Source: Sphingomonas sp. 3P27F8 (GTDB taxonomy: Bacteria; Pseudomonadota; Alphaproteobacteria; Sphingomonadales; Sphingomonadaceae). Taken from it: a DNA stretch of 64,000 nucleotides. The position numbers and the translations under genes were made by a program. The notes under the pieces are model-generated. The model was not told the origin of the DNA. It searched no databases and worked only from the letters and a program-made list of their open reading frames with translations. The DNA is taken from the NCBI RefSeq assembly GCF_005502745.1, contig NZ_SCNL01000012.1, forward strand, positions 62,001 through 126,000. Direction: 5' to 3'. Positions 1-8,499 of this stretch are shown here, piece after piece (the first letter of the stretch is position 1; every line of letters starts with the position of its first letter).

Positions 1-1
1 C

Positions 2-52
2 TGGATCTTCGCGAAGACCGCGCAATCGCTATACCCCGCGCTCAAGGACTGA
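2..52 (+). CDS. C-terminal end of an upstream gene (partial)
   Basis: An open frame enters from the left edge and stops at TGA 50-52, four bases before the next start codon. The last residues read WIFAKTAQSLYPALKD. Similar tails close amidohydrolase-family metal enzymes, which would suit an aromatic catabolic locus, but sixteen residues cannot decide this. The short gap indicates that it is co-transcribed with the next two genes. Confidence 0.5.
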   Translation, partial: WIFAKTAQSLYPALKD

Positions 53-56
53 GGCG

Positions 57-938
57 ATGACGCTCACGCTCGCCACCAACCTGGCCGATTATCCCAGCAC
101 GCTGGCGCTCAAGGAAGGGCGTGTATCGTCGGACTTGGTCGCACTCGATTTTCAGGGGCCCAAGGCCGCGTCGAGCGGCTTCAAGGACATGATCCGCCGC
201 GACAAATATCAGGTGGGCGAACTGGCGATCGTCACCTTCCTGCAGGCCAAAATCTACGACAAGCCCTATGTGATGCTGCCGTTCGCGGTGTCCGGCCGCA
301 CGCAGCATCACTGCATCGCGTATAACCGCGATCGCGGCGTCATCGGTCCCAAGGATATCGAGGGCAAAAAGGTCGGCGTGCGGACCTATGCCCAGACCAC
401 CGGGCTGTGGGTGCGCGGCATTCTGCAGCACGATTACGGCGTCGATCTGGACACGGTCGAATGGCTGACGGTCGCCGACGGGCATTTGCCCGAATATCAC
501 GATCCCGCGAACTGCACGCGGCTACCCGACGGTGCGAACCTGGCGCAAATGCTGTTCGACGGCGAGATCGCCGCGGCGCTGATGGGCAATGAAATGCCCA
601 AGGAGGATCCGCGGATCGCGACGCTGATCCCCGACGCGATGGAGGAAGGCGCGCGCTGGGCGAAGCGCGAAGGCTATATTCCGATCAATCACATGTTCGT
701 CGTCCACAAGGACGTCGCCGCCAATCCGGATGTCGTGCGCGAGATTTTCCGCATGCTGAGCGACTCGCGCGCCGCCGCGCCCGACAGCGTGCTTGCGAAA
801 CTGCCGCCAGTCGGCCTCGAAGCGAACCGCAAGGGCATCCAAGCGGCGATCGATCTGGCGCTCGAACAGAAGATCATTCCGCGGCGCCTGAGCGTCGACG
901 AACTGTTCGAGGGTGTGCCCGACGACCTGCTGGCCTGA
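57..938 (+). CDS. 4,5-dihydroxyphthalate decarboxylase-like protein (first copy)
   Basis: A 293-residue protein of the 4,5-dihydroxyphthalate decarboxylase (Pht5-like) family, which has a periplasmic-binding-protein fold but no signal peptide here, so it should be cytoplasmic. Family members decarboxylate ortho-dihydroxylated aromatic acids. The segment around residues 100-125 (DIEGKKVGVRTYAQTTG) is the typical conserved core, and the C-terminus (RRLSVDELFEG) matches the family tail. It starts four bases after the preceding stop, and a paralogue follows after 27 bases with the same core and tail, so the three form one operon. The true substrate cannot be read from sequence; an aromatic carboxylate is an inference from family and from the nearby transporters. 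Confidence 0.8.
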   Translation: MTLTLATNLADYPSTLALKEGRVSSDLVALDFQGPKAASSGFKDMIRRDKYQVGELAIVTFLQAKIYDKPYVMLPFAVSGRTQHHCIAYNRDRGVIGPKDIEGKKVGVRTYAQTTGLWVRGILQHDYGVDLDTVEWLTVADGHLPEYHDPANCTRLPDGANLAQMLFDGEIAAALMGNEMPKEDPRIATLIPDAMEEGARWAKREGYIPINHMFVVHKDVAANPDVVREIFRMLSDSRAAAPDSVLAKLPPVGLEANRKGIQAAIDLALEQKIIPRRLSVDELFEGVPDDLLA

Positions 939-965
939 ACGAACGCGAGCTTCGAAGGAAATACC

Positions 966-1943
966 ATGGCCGATACGGGCGTAAAGCTGACCATTGCCGT
1001 CGCCGATTATCCGCACACCGCGGCGGTGCGAGACGGATCGATCCCGATCGAGGGGGTCGACGCCGAGATTGTCACGGTCAAGCCGCAGATCGGCGCGTTC
1101 CGGCGGATGGTGCGCAATCTGGAGTTCGACGTCTGCGAACTCGCGCCGACCACCTACATCATCGCCCGCGCTTATGGCATTCCGATCACCGCGCTGCCGA
1201 TTTTCGTGATGCGTAATTTCCATCATCGCGGGCTGCTGGTGCGACCCGATGCGGGAATCCGCACGCCGAAGGATCTGGAAGGCAAGAAGGTCGGCGTCCG
1301 CGCCTACTCGGTGACGACGGGCGTATGGACCCGGCAAATCCTGATCGATGACTATGGCGTCGATGCCTCGAATATCACCTGGGTTGTGGATGACGAGGAG
1401 CATGTCACGCAGATGCCGCTTCCCGCGAATGTGATCCACGCCCCGGCCGGCCGCTCGCTGGCGGACATGATGGCGGCGGGCGAACTTGCCGCGGGGTTTG
1501 CCGCCAATGCCGGCGTCGGTCGTTCGGGCGCGCCCACCGGCGGCGAGTGGAAGGTCGAAGAGGCCAGTTATCCAGAACTGTTCCCAGACTTTCAGGAACT
1601 CGAGGCTGACTGGTTCAAGCGCACCGGCATCTGGCCGATGCACGGAACAATCGTCGTCAAGGATTCGGTGCTCAAGGAACACCCGTGGGTCGCGCGATCG
1701 TTGTTCGAGGCGTTCTCGCAGGCCAAGGACGACTGGCTGGCGGCGCTCGATACCAGTGACCTCAGCGTGGCGACCGACAAGCGCTACAGCGCGGTCCGGT
1801 CGATTATCGGCCCCGATCCGCTGCCGTACGGTTTGGTGGCGAATCTGCCGACGATCCGCGCCCTGGAGGAAACCGCATTCAAGCAGCAACTGACCCCGCG
1901 GCGGATGTCGATCGACGAGCTGTTCGTCGATCCACAGGCTTGA
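966..1943 (+). CDS. 4,5-dihydroxyphthalate decarboxylase-like protein (second copy)
   Basis: A 325-residue paralogue of the preceding gene. It shares the DLEGKKVGVRAYSVTTG core (about residues 100-117) and the RRMSIDELF C-terminal motif. An AAGGAA ribosome site lies eight bases before the ATG. It is about 30 residues longer than its neighbour, mostly in the middle and in the segment before the tail. The tandem arrangement suggests either a two-subunit enzyme or two substrate specificities. No signal peptide is visible. The family assignment is firm, but the reaction is not known. Confidence 0.8.
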   Translation: MADTGVKLTIAVADYPHTAAVRDGSIPIEGVDAEIVTVKPQIGAFRRMVRNLEFDVCELAPTTYIIARAYGIPITALPIFVMRNFHHRGLLVRPDAGIRTPKDLEGKKVGVRAYSVTTGVWTRQILIDDYGVDASNITWVVDDEEHVTQMPLPANVIHAPAGRSLADMMAAGELAAGFAANAGVGRSGAPTGGEWKVEEASYPELFPDFQELEADWFKRTGIWPMHGTIVVKDSVLKEHPWVARSLFEAFSQAKDDWLAALDTSDLSVATDKRYSAVRSIIGPDPLPYGLVANLPTIRALEETAFKQQLTPRRMSIDELFVDPQA

Positions 1944-2015
1944 CCGGCCGTCGAAAAACGCGCCCGACTGGCACCGGGCCGCGGCCATAAAACAGATTTC
2001 AGGTGGGGACGAACG

Positions 2016-3314
2016 ATGACTGATCTGCCGCAGGCGACCGAACCGTTCGACGCGCATCCGCGCCCTGCACGCCCGATCTGGAAGCAGCTGTGGCTGTGGG
2101 TGCTTGCCGCGATGATCATCGGCGTCGTGCTCGGCATTGCCGCGCCTCAGACCGCGGTCGCGATGCAGCCGCTGGGTCAGGCGTTCATCAAGCTCATCTC
2201 TATGGTGATCGCGCCGCTGATCTTCTGCACGATCGTCAGCGGCATCGCCAACATGGCGGACATGGCGCGGGTCGGGCGGATCGCGGGCAAGGCACTGGTC
2301 ATCTTCTACCTGATGACGCTGTTGGCGATCACCGTGGCGTTGGTGTCGGCCAATCTGCTTCAGCCCGGCGTGGGGATGAACATCAATCCCGCGGCGCTGA
2401 AGAGCGGCGCGGAGCTGGGCGACTATCTGCAAAAGGCCGAGCAGGTGACGCCCGCCGGCTTCCTGCTCAACATCATCCCCAAGACGTTCGTCGGCGCGTT
2501 TGTCGAGGGCAACGTGCTTCAGGTGCTGTTCCTCGCCGTGCTGTCGGGGTTCGCGCTGATCTGGCTCGGCAAGCGCGCGCAGCCATTGCTCGACGTGCTC
2601 GATACCGGGCTGCAGATGATCTTTCGCATCGTCGCGATGATCATGTGGGTCGCACCGATTGGCGCATTCGGGGCGATCGCCTTTACCGTCGGCAAGTTCG
2701 GGGTCGGCTCGCTCGCCTCGCTGGGAACGCTGATCGGCGAGTTTTACCTCGTCTGCATTATCTTCATTTTGCTGGCTGCCGCCCCGATCGCGTGGTGGTG
2801 CGGATTCAATCTGCTCAAGTTTGTCCGCTACTTTCGCGACGAATTGCTGATCAGCATTGCGACCACCTCGTCCGAAACGGTCCTGCCGCGCATCATGACC
2901 AAACTGAACGCGCTCGGCTGCGAAAAGGGGCTGGTCGGCTTCGTCGTGCCGGCGGGCTATTCGTTCAACCTAACGGGGGCCTGCCTCTATCTCGGCATGA
3001 CGACGATCTTCCTGGCACAGGCGACCAACACCCACCTCACCTTCGTGCACCAGCTCGGGCTGCTATTGCTGATGACCGTCACGTCGAAGGGCGCTGCGGG
3101 TATTCCGGGCGCAGCCTTCGTCGTGCTCGCTGCGACGATCGAGATGGATCACTCGATCCCGCTCAGCAGCGTGGCGATGATGCTCGGCATCCACCGCCTG
3201 ATGTCGCAAGGCTTCACCCCGACCTTCGTCATCACCAACACGATCGCGGCGATGGGCATCGCCAGGTGGGACAAGGCGCTGGATACCGAGAAGATGCGGG
3301 CCGAACTGGGTTAG
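2016..3314 (+). CDS. dctA: Dicarboxylate/proton symporter, DctA type
   Basis: A 432-residue inner-membrane transporter of the dicarboxylate/amino acid:cation symporter family. Hydrophobic segments run throughout, and the C-terminal half has the family hallmarks: a serine-rich re-entrant loop (IATTSSETVLPRIM, near residue 288), a PAGYSFNLTGACLY segment, and a second loop (TSKGAAGIPGAAFV). These bind C4-dicarboxylates and the coupling ions. It lies 72 bases after the decarboxylase-like pair in the same direction. It may import an acid that feeds the pathway, or simply a C4-dicarboxylate such as succinate. Length is normal for DctA. Confidence 0.9.
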   Translation: MTDLPQATEPFDAHPRPARPIWKQLWLWVLAAMIIGVVLGIAAPQTAVAMQPLGQAFIKLISMVIAPLIFCTIVSGIANMADMARVGRIAGKALVIFYLMTLLAITVALVSANLLQPGVGMNINPAALKSGAELGDYLQKAEQVTPAGFLLNIIPKTFVGAFVEGNVLQVLFLAVLSGFALIWLGKRAQPLLDVLDTGLQMIFRIVAMIMWVAPIGAFGAIAFTVGKFGVGSLASLGTLIGEFYLVCIIFILLAAAPIAWWCGFNLLKFVRYFRDELLISIATTSSETVLPRIMTKLNALGCEKGLVGFVVPAGYSFNLTGACLYLGMTTIFLAQATNTHLTFVHQLGLLLLMTVTSKGAAGIPGAAFVVLAATIEMDHSIPLSSVAMMLGIHRLMSQGFTPTFVITNTIAAMGIARWDKALDTEKMRAELG

Positions 3315-3343
3315 CCCTAGCCACGGCCTTTCGCCGCCGGGTC

Positions 3344-3886
3344 TTATTTCCCTTTTTCATACCCGGGGTTCACGCGGACGACCATGTAGGTGACGTGCCC
3401 GTCGAGCTTGACGAAGCCATGCACCACGTTGGGTGGGATCATCACGACGTCCCCGGCCTCGACGCGACGAGTGGTGCCGCCAGCAACGCTGACGCCCTTC
3501 AGGCTCGGGCCGATGCTCGCCGGGTTGCTCGGCTTGCCGTCCTTCATCATCGGCTGCGGTTTGACCAGCGTCCCGCCCGTCGCGAAGTCGCCGCCGCCTT
3601 CCAGAATATAATAGATTTCGGTGACCTTCTTGTGGAGCACCGGCCCCTCGTCGGGCGTGTCGCGGCGCAAGACATCGACGTTGACGCGGTCGTCGCCCGC
3701 GCGCACCGCGCCGACTGCGCCCATCCCGCTGCCGCCAGCGCGTGCCGCCAGCACCTTCGCGAAATCGCCCTTGCCGATGAACACCGCGTCGCGCTGAGCC
3801 TCGAGCGCCTTGCTCTGGGTCGGCGCTGCGCTGGGGATCGCGATCAGGCCCGCGGCGAGGGCCAAGGCAGCTACTGTCTTCTTCAT
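3344..3886 (-). CDS. Exported cupin-domain protein
   Basis: A 180-residue protein with an N-terminal signal sequence (a KK pair followed by an alanine/leucine-rich core, about 20 residues). A single cupin domain covers about residues 55-175. Candidate metal ligands are His and Glu in LHKKVTEIYYILEGG and His in PPNVVHGF. It is the last gene of a leftward operon, 18 bases after the preceding gene, with an AAGGA ribosome site. Periplasmic location is inferred from the signal. The function is unknown; the context suggests a role with the duplicated-domain protein encoded just upstream. Confidence 0.75.
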   Translation of the reverse strand: MKKTVAALALAAGLIAIPSAAPTQSKALEAQRDAVFIGKGDFAKVLAARAGGSGMGAVGAVRAGDDRVNVDVLRRDTPDEGPVLHKKVTEIYYILEGGGDFATGGTLVKPQPMMKDGKPSNPASIGPSLKGVSVAGGTTRRVEAGDVVMIPPNVVHGFVKLDGHVTYMVVRVNPGYEKGK

Positions 3887-3904
3887 GGCGTCGCGTCCTT
3901 CGTG

Positions 3905-4843
3905 TCAGAAATTGGGAGTGTTAGGCGAGCGGTCGTAGGCGTCCTTCAGCGTCGCCATCCAGGGATACCATTCGCGCCAGTGATCCTTCAGCCCGTCGCC
4001 ATCGACGCGTTTGAACTCGATCCGGTAATAATGGATCGGCACGCTGCCGGTGTTGCGCGTGACGGTGGCCGTGCGCGAACCGGTTGTCGCGCATTTCAGC
4101 GTGTCGAACCCGGGCAATGGCGGGCTGACATTGCTGCCCTTGCCCAGCGGGACGCGCGTGTCGGCCGCGTCGAAGGCGAACACCGCGGGATAGGGGCTCG
4201 CGGCACTGCGTTGAGTTTCGCCCGGCCGGATCAGCACTTCCACCAGCCGCACATGGTCGTCCTCGAACAACAGCCGCGTGCGGTCGGGGCCGGTGATTGT
4301 GTAGCGATACCAGTCCTTCCAGTTTGCCCGTAGGCCCGCTCCGTCGATGCGCAGGAATTCGAGCCTTAGGAAATGGTGCGGAAAGCTGTCGAGATTGCTT
4401 TCATGGTGCGGATATTGTGGGCCGGCCGCGCGGCAGATCGGATAGACTGCGCCCTCGGGCGGCTTGCTCAGCACCGAGATCATGTTGCGCTTGGGATCCA
4501 TCGGGGTGTTGGTGCTCTTGGGCACCGGCGCATCGACTGCGAACACCGACGGATAGGGGTGCCCGTGCATATTGCCTTTGACACCGGGGAAATAGGCGAC
4601 TTCGACCAGCCGCACATGCGCATCGACGTAGCGGACGTGATGCACTTCCGGCGCAGCCACCGCAGCTTCAGTTTCGTCAGCGAACGGGTAGCCGGCAGGC
4701 CACTCCCCAGGGTTCAGCGTGCGCGGACCGGCGACCGGCTTGTACCCTTCGCCCGCCGGTAAGGTCTGCGCCAGCGAGCCGCTGAGCGCCGTCGCGCAGG
4801 CGATAGCCGCGAGCGCGATCAGGATTTTCGGCTTGCTGTTCAT
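3905..4843 (-). CDS. Periplasmic protein with two copies of a cupin-like domain
   Basis: A 312-residue exported protein starting with a signal sequence (MNSKPKILIALAAIACA). The chosen ATG overlaps the stop of the cytochrome b561 gene as ATGA, which rules out the longer upstream frame. After the signal the protein is an internal duplication. Repeat one (about residues 65-180) runs from HVRLVEVAYFPG to NWKDWYRY. Repeat two (about residues 190-300) runs from HVRLVEVLIRPG to HWREWYPW. The histidine cluster of repeat one (HGHPYPSVFA) is replaced by SAASPYPAVFA in repeat two, so only one repeat appears able to bind metal there. No function is recognised. Confidence 0.75.
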   Translation of the reverse strand: MNSKPKILIALAAIACATALSGSLAQTLPAGEGYKPVAGPRTLNPGEWPAGYPFADETEAAVAAPEVHHVRYVDAHVRLVEVAYFPGVKGNMHGHPYPSVFAVDAPVPKSTNTPMDPKRNMISVLSKPPEGAVYPICRAAGPQYPHHESNLDSFPHHFLRLEFLRIDGAGLRANWKDWYRYTITGPDRTRLLFEDDHVRLVEVLIRPGETQRSAASPYPAVFAFDAADTRVPLGKGSNVSPPLPGFDTLKCATTGSRTATVTRNTGSVPIHYYRIEFKRVDGDGLKDHWREWYPWMATLKDAYDRSPNTPNF

Positions 4844-5433
4844 ATCTCGGCCTCGGGCTTGTCGCGAGCGAACCACATGCGCGCGAATTGCGAATGGCGA
4901 TCGACGAACTGATGCTTCAGCGCCCCTGCGAAATGCGCGACCAGCAAGACGACGAAAATCCACGCGCCCAGCCAATGCAAATCGACTGCCCGGTCATGCG
5001 CGACGATCTTGTCGGGCAGCGGCAACGCGGAAACGAACCATAATTTGGGAAGCGGCGTGAGCAGGAACAACGATGCGCCCGCGACCTTGCGCGTGCTGGC
5101 GGAGCTGATCGCCCACCCGACAAGCGGCATCGCGATCATCATGAAATAGAGCCCGCCATGGACCGCCGTCGCCAATCCCCGTTCCAATCGCGTCAACGTG
5201 TCGTCCAGCGGCGGCGGCCGGTGCGTGAGCCGCCAGCCGATCCGCACCAGCGTCAACGTCAGCACGGTCAGGCCGATCGTGGCGTGAACGCTGACCACGA
5301 CATGCTTGAGCTCGCCCTTGGGCAACTCCTCCATCACCCAGCCGATCGCCAGATTGGACAGGATGCACAAAGCGATCGCCCAGTGCAGCAGGACTGCAAC
5401 GGTGGAATAGCGCTGGTCGGTGGTCAGGCGCAT
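4840..5433 (-). CDS. Cytochrome b561 family protein
   Basis: A 197-residue four-helix membrane cytochrome of the bacterial b561 family. Histidines fit for two b-type hemes are visible in LLHWA (His17), SVHATIG (about His50), DLHWLGAW and VAHFAGALKH. Such proteins pass electrons from the quinone pool or to a periplasmic partner. It lies between the MFS transporter and the duplicated periplasmic protein, and its stop overlaps the start of the latter by four bases, so the two products are probably made in fixed ratio. Electron delivery to a periplasmic redox reaction is an inference from this coupling. Confidence 0.85.
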   Translation of the reverse strand: MRLTTDQRYSTVAVLLHWAIALCILSNLAIGWVMEELPKGELKHVVVSVHATIGLTVLTLTLVRIGWRLTHRPPPLDDTLTRLERGLATAVHGGLYFMMIAMPLVGWAISSASTRKVAGASLFLLTPLPKLWFVSALPLPDKIVAHDRAVDLHWLGAWIFVVLLVAHFAGALKHQFVDRHSQFARMWFARDKPEAEI

Positions 5434-5452
5434 GTCTCAATCCTTGTCGGCG

Positions 5453-7093
5453 TCAGAAGTCGAGCGAACGCCCGCGCGTTTCGGGCAGAAACAGCAATGT
5501 CGCTACAAAGCTGATCGCGGTGAACACGAACGGGTACCAAAGTCCCGCGAACATATCCCCGGTGCTGGCCACGATCGCGAACACGGTGAACGGCAGGAAG
5601 CCGCCGACCCAGCCGACGCCGACGTGATACGGCACCGACAGCGCAGTGTAGCGGATGCGCGTGGGAAACAGCTCGATCGCTGCGGTCGATAGCGGGCCGT
5701 AGAGCAGCGCCGCGCTGACACCGAAGATCAGCATCAGGCCGAACAGAGCGAGGCGATCGACCGCCGCCGAGTCGGCTCTGTCGGGATAGCCCGCACTCGC
5801 CAGCGCGACTTTGGCACGAGCCCCGAACGCCGCTGCGACGGCTTTCGCATCGGGCGCGGACAGCCCGATCGCGTCAACCGATGGTACAATAGTCGATCCG
5901 ATCGCCACATGCGCGACCGCACCCGCCGGCGCGTCGCGGCGCGTATAGGGGACGCCGGCATTGGCCAAGAATCCGGTGGCGATGTTGCACGACGAGCGGA
6001 ACTGGCCCTTGCCGATCGGATCGAACTGCGTTGCGCAATCCAGCGGATCCGCAGACACCACGACCGGGCTGGCCTTCGCAGCGGCGGCCAGCGCGGGGTT
6101 GGCGACGCTTTGCATCGCGTGGAACGCCGGGAAATAGGCGACGAGCGAGATCAGCATTCCGGCCAGCATCACCGGCTTGCGCCCGATGCGATCGGACAGG
6201 CAGCCGGCAACCACGAAGACCGGCGCGCTGAGCGCAACGACCGCCATCAGCAGTCCGACGGTGATCGCCGGATCGAGCTTGAGCGATTTTTCGAGGAAAA
6301 CCTGCACGTAGAAGAACGCGGTGTAGAAGACGGCGCCTTGCGCGCACATCATGCTGAAGAACGCGAGGAAAACGAGCTTCAGGTTTTTCCAGCTGCCGAA
6401 CGTCTCGGCATAGACCGACTTGGCGGGGCCCTTCTCCTCACCTTCCAGCTTAGCGAACAACGGGCTTTCGGTCATCTTCAGGCGCATGAAGACCGAGATC
6501 GCCAGCAACCCGGCCGACGCCAGGAAGCACAGTCGCCAGCCCCATTCCTCGAACGCGGCGCTGCCCAGCAACGTGCGCAGAAACAGTACCATCAACAGCG
6601 CCACCAGCAAACCGATCGGCGCCGATGTCTGCACGAACGCGCCCAGATAGCCGCGCGATTTGGCCGGCGCATGCTCGGCGACCGAGATCGCCGCGCCGCC
6701 ATACACTCCACCCAGCGCGGTTCCCTGAACGATGCGCGCCAGAACGACCAGCACCGATGCGGTCACGCCCAACTGCTTATAGGTCGGCAGCAGGCCTATC
6801 GCGAAGGTCGCCGCACCCATCATCAACACCGTGATCAGGAACGCGCTCTTGCGCCCGACCTGATCGCCCAGCCGGCCAAAGATGAGCGCGCCCAGCGGCC
6901 GGAACGCGAACCCCGTGCCGAACAACGCCAGCGCCGCAATATATCCCGCGGTGGGCGGAAGGCCTGCGAAGAACTGCGCCGAAATGACCGGCGCCAGCGT
7001 TCCGAAGATGTAGAAATCATACCATTCGAAGGCGCTGGCGGCGGCCGACGCGCCGACCACCAATCCCATGCTCGAACCTTTGGGCTCAGCCAC
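5453..7093 (-). CDS. MFS transporter, metabolite:H+ symporter (MHS) family, with a large internal loop
   Basis: A 546-residue major facilitator protein. The N-terminus (GASAAASAFEWYDFYIFG) and the RLGDQVGRK loop between helices 2 and 3 mark the MHS branch, which carries organic acids such as shikimate, alpha-ketoglutarate or citrate with protons. About 110 residues beyond the usual length are inserted near residues 325-440. They include two cysteines (DPLDC and SSCNIA) and are probably an extracytoplasmic loop. Start: the frame extends to a TTG at 7114, but GTG at 7093 has an AGGGGA ribosome site eight bases upstream and gives the usual N-terminus. Substrate unknown. Confidence 0.85.
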   Translation of the reverse strand: MAEPKGSSMGLVVGASAAASAFEWYDFYIFGTLAPVISAQFFAGLPPTAGYIAALALFGTGFAFRPLGALIFGRLGDQVGRKSAFLITVLMMGAATFAIGLLPTYKQLGVTASVLVVLARIVQGTALGGVYGGAAISVAEHAPAKSRGYLGAFVQTSAPIGLLVALLMVLFLRTLLGSAAFEEWGWRLCFLASAGLLAISVFMRLKMTESPLFAKLEGEEKGPAKSVYAETFGSWKNLKLVFLAFFSMMCAQGAVFYTAFFYVQVFLEKSLKLDPAITVGLLMAVVALSAPVFVVAGCLSDRIGRKPVMLAGMLISLVAYFPAFHAMQSVANPALAAAAKASPVVVSADPLDCATQFDPIGKGQFRSSCNIATGFLANAGVPYTRRDAPAGAVAHVAIGSTIVPSVDAIGLSAPDAKAVAAAFGARAKVALASAGYPDRADSAAVDRLALFGLMLIFGVSAALLYGPLSTAAIELFPTRIRYTALSVPYHVGVGWVGGFLPFTVFAIVASTGDMFAGLWYPFVFTAISFVATLLFLPETRGRSLDF

Positions 7094-7148
7094 CGCGTCG
7101 ATCCCCTGTACCAATTACAATCCTTCCCCTGCCCTTGGGCGGCTCAAA

Positions 7149-8246
7149 TCACCGGGTACGCAGGGTCAGTTTTTGCACGCGCCAGTTCAGCACCTCGGCG
7201 ACGAACAGTTGATTTTCGGTCGGGCAGGCGAGTTCGTGCGCCCAGCCAAACTGCTTCAATTGCTTGCCCGCGCCGCCGAGCCAGCCCAGCACCTTGCCGT
7301 CGAGGCTCAGTTTATAGATCCGCCCCGGCCAGGCGTCGGCGACAAACAATGTCTGGGGACCCGCGCTTTTGGGCGTGATGCAGATCGCCCACGGCGCGCC
7401 GGGCAGCATATAGCCCGGACTGGCATCGGTGGGGCGATTGCCGATCGCGACCGGCGCGTCGTCGGGGAAGGGCACGCGGATCGTGATGATGTTGAGCAGC
7501 TTGCCCTCGGTGTCGAACACCTGAATCCGGCGATTGCCGCGGTCGGCGACGTAAACACGGTCCTGCGCATCGACCGCGATCGAGTGCGGCTGATTGAACT
7601 GGCCCGGCTGCGACCCGAACGAGCCCCATGATTTGAGCCAGCGCCCGTCCGGCGCCACCTTGGCGACGCGCGAATTGACATAGCCGTCGGAGATATAGGT
7701 GTTGCCCTTACTGTCCCACGCCATGTCGGTGACCTGGCGGAAATATCCGTCGATCGGGGGCAGCGGCGGGTCGGCGCGTTCGTACGTCTTGGACTGGACC
7801 GAGGTCGCTTCGATCTTGCGCCCGATCACCATCTTGACCTTGCCGCTGGGATCGAACTTGACGACCGTGTCGGAGCCCTTGTCGGCGGTCCAGATATTGC
7901 CGAACGGATCGATCCGTACGGCATGGGCGAACGACCAAGCATAGAGGTTCTTGCCGATTTCGCGGATGAATTTGCCGCTGGCGTCGAATTCCAGCAGTTG
8001 CGCGGCGGCGGCGCTATAAGCCGGTCCCGATGTATTGCCGCGATGGAAGACGAAGACATGCCCGGCCTTGTTGACCGCGACGCCGGCAACTTCGCCCAGG
8101 TTCATCCCCGACGGCATCTGCAGGAAATCGACCGAGTCGAACTTGATTTCGGGGACGGGTTGATCGGGCGAGGGCCGTGCGGCGGTGGCCGTCGCGATCA
8201 GCGGCAAGGCGACGACGGCCAGCAAGGCTTTCCGGATGTCGATCAT
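7149..8246 (-). CDS. Exported NHL-repeat beta-propeller protein
   Basis: A 365-residue protein with an N-terminal signal peptide followed by NHL-type repeats. Examples are FNQPHSIAVDAQDRVYVADRGNRRI near residue 225 (given in part), and similar 'VxPxGNIWTAD' and 'GNTYISDG' units before it. NHL propellers bind ligands or partners, and some are lyases such as peptidylamidoglycolate lyase; the fold alone does not tell which. It is the first gene of the leftward operon, 55 bases before the MFS gene. A periplasmic binding or degradative role on the imported compound is an inference. Confidence 0.75.
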   Translation of the reverse strand: MIDIRKALLAVVALPLIATATAARPSPDQPVPEIKFDSVDFLQMPSGMNLGEVAGVAVNKAGHVFVFHRGNTSGPAYSAAAAQLLEFDASGKFIREIGKNLYAWSFAHAVRIDPFGNIWTADKGSDTVVKFDPSGKVKMVIGRKIEATSVQSKTYERADPPLPPIDGYFRQVTDMAWDSKGNTYISDGYVNSRVAKVAPDGRWLKSWGSFGSQPGQFNQPHSIAVDAQDRVYVADRGNRRIQVFDTEGKLLNIITIRVPFPDDAPVAIGNRPTDASPGYMLPGAPWAICITPKSAGPQTLFVADAWPGRIYKLSLDGKVLGWLGGAGKQLKQFGWAHELACPTENQLFVAEVLNWRVQKLTLRTR

Positions 8247-8499
8247 CGGGCGTGGCTCGTGACGAGCGATTTGGCGCCGGAAAGACTCTTGTGCTCGGGG
8301 GCAACGGACACGGTCGGCTCATCCTCTCGGTTGGCGGGTCGTGTTGCCCGCTTTGCGCTCGTCGGGGAGAAGACCTCCTGTCAGCTATCCTGCACCGGAC
8401 GACCTGCGACGACGCTACGTCCTCTATTCGGGCCGGGCCCGCGAAGCAAAATTCGAACTCACCGCGCCAGCATAAGTTCGGGCGCGGATTCGCATCGGT

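Noticed and set aside
522..2432. A 636-codon open frame on the minus strand across the decarboxylase-like genes
   Set aside because: It runs opposite three well-supported genes, has an Arg/His/Asp-rich composition typical of antisense frames in GC-rich DNA, and shows no domain.
2090..4333. A 747-codon plus-strand frame across dctA and the cupin genes
   Set aside because: Low-complexity Arg/Ala/Asp composition, and it overlaps clearly recognised genes on both strands.
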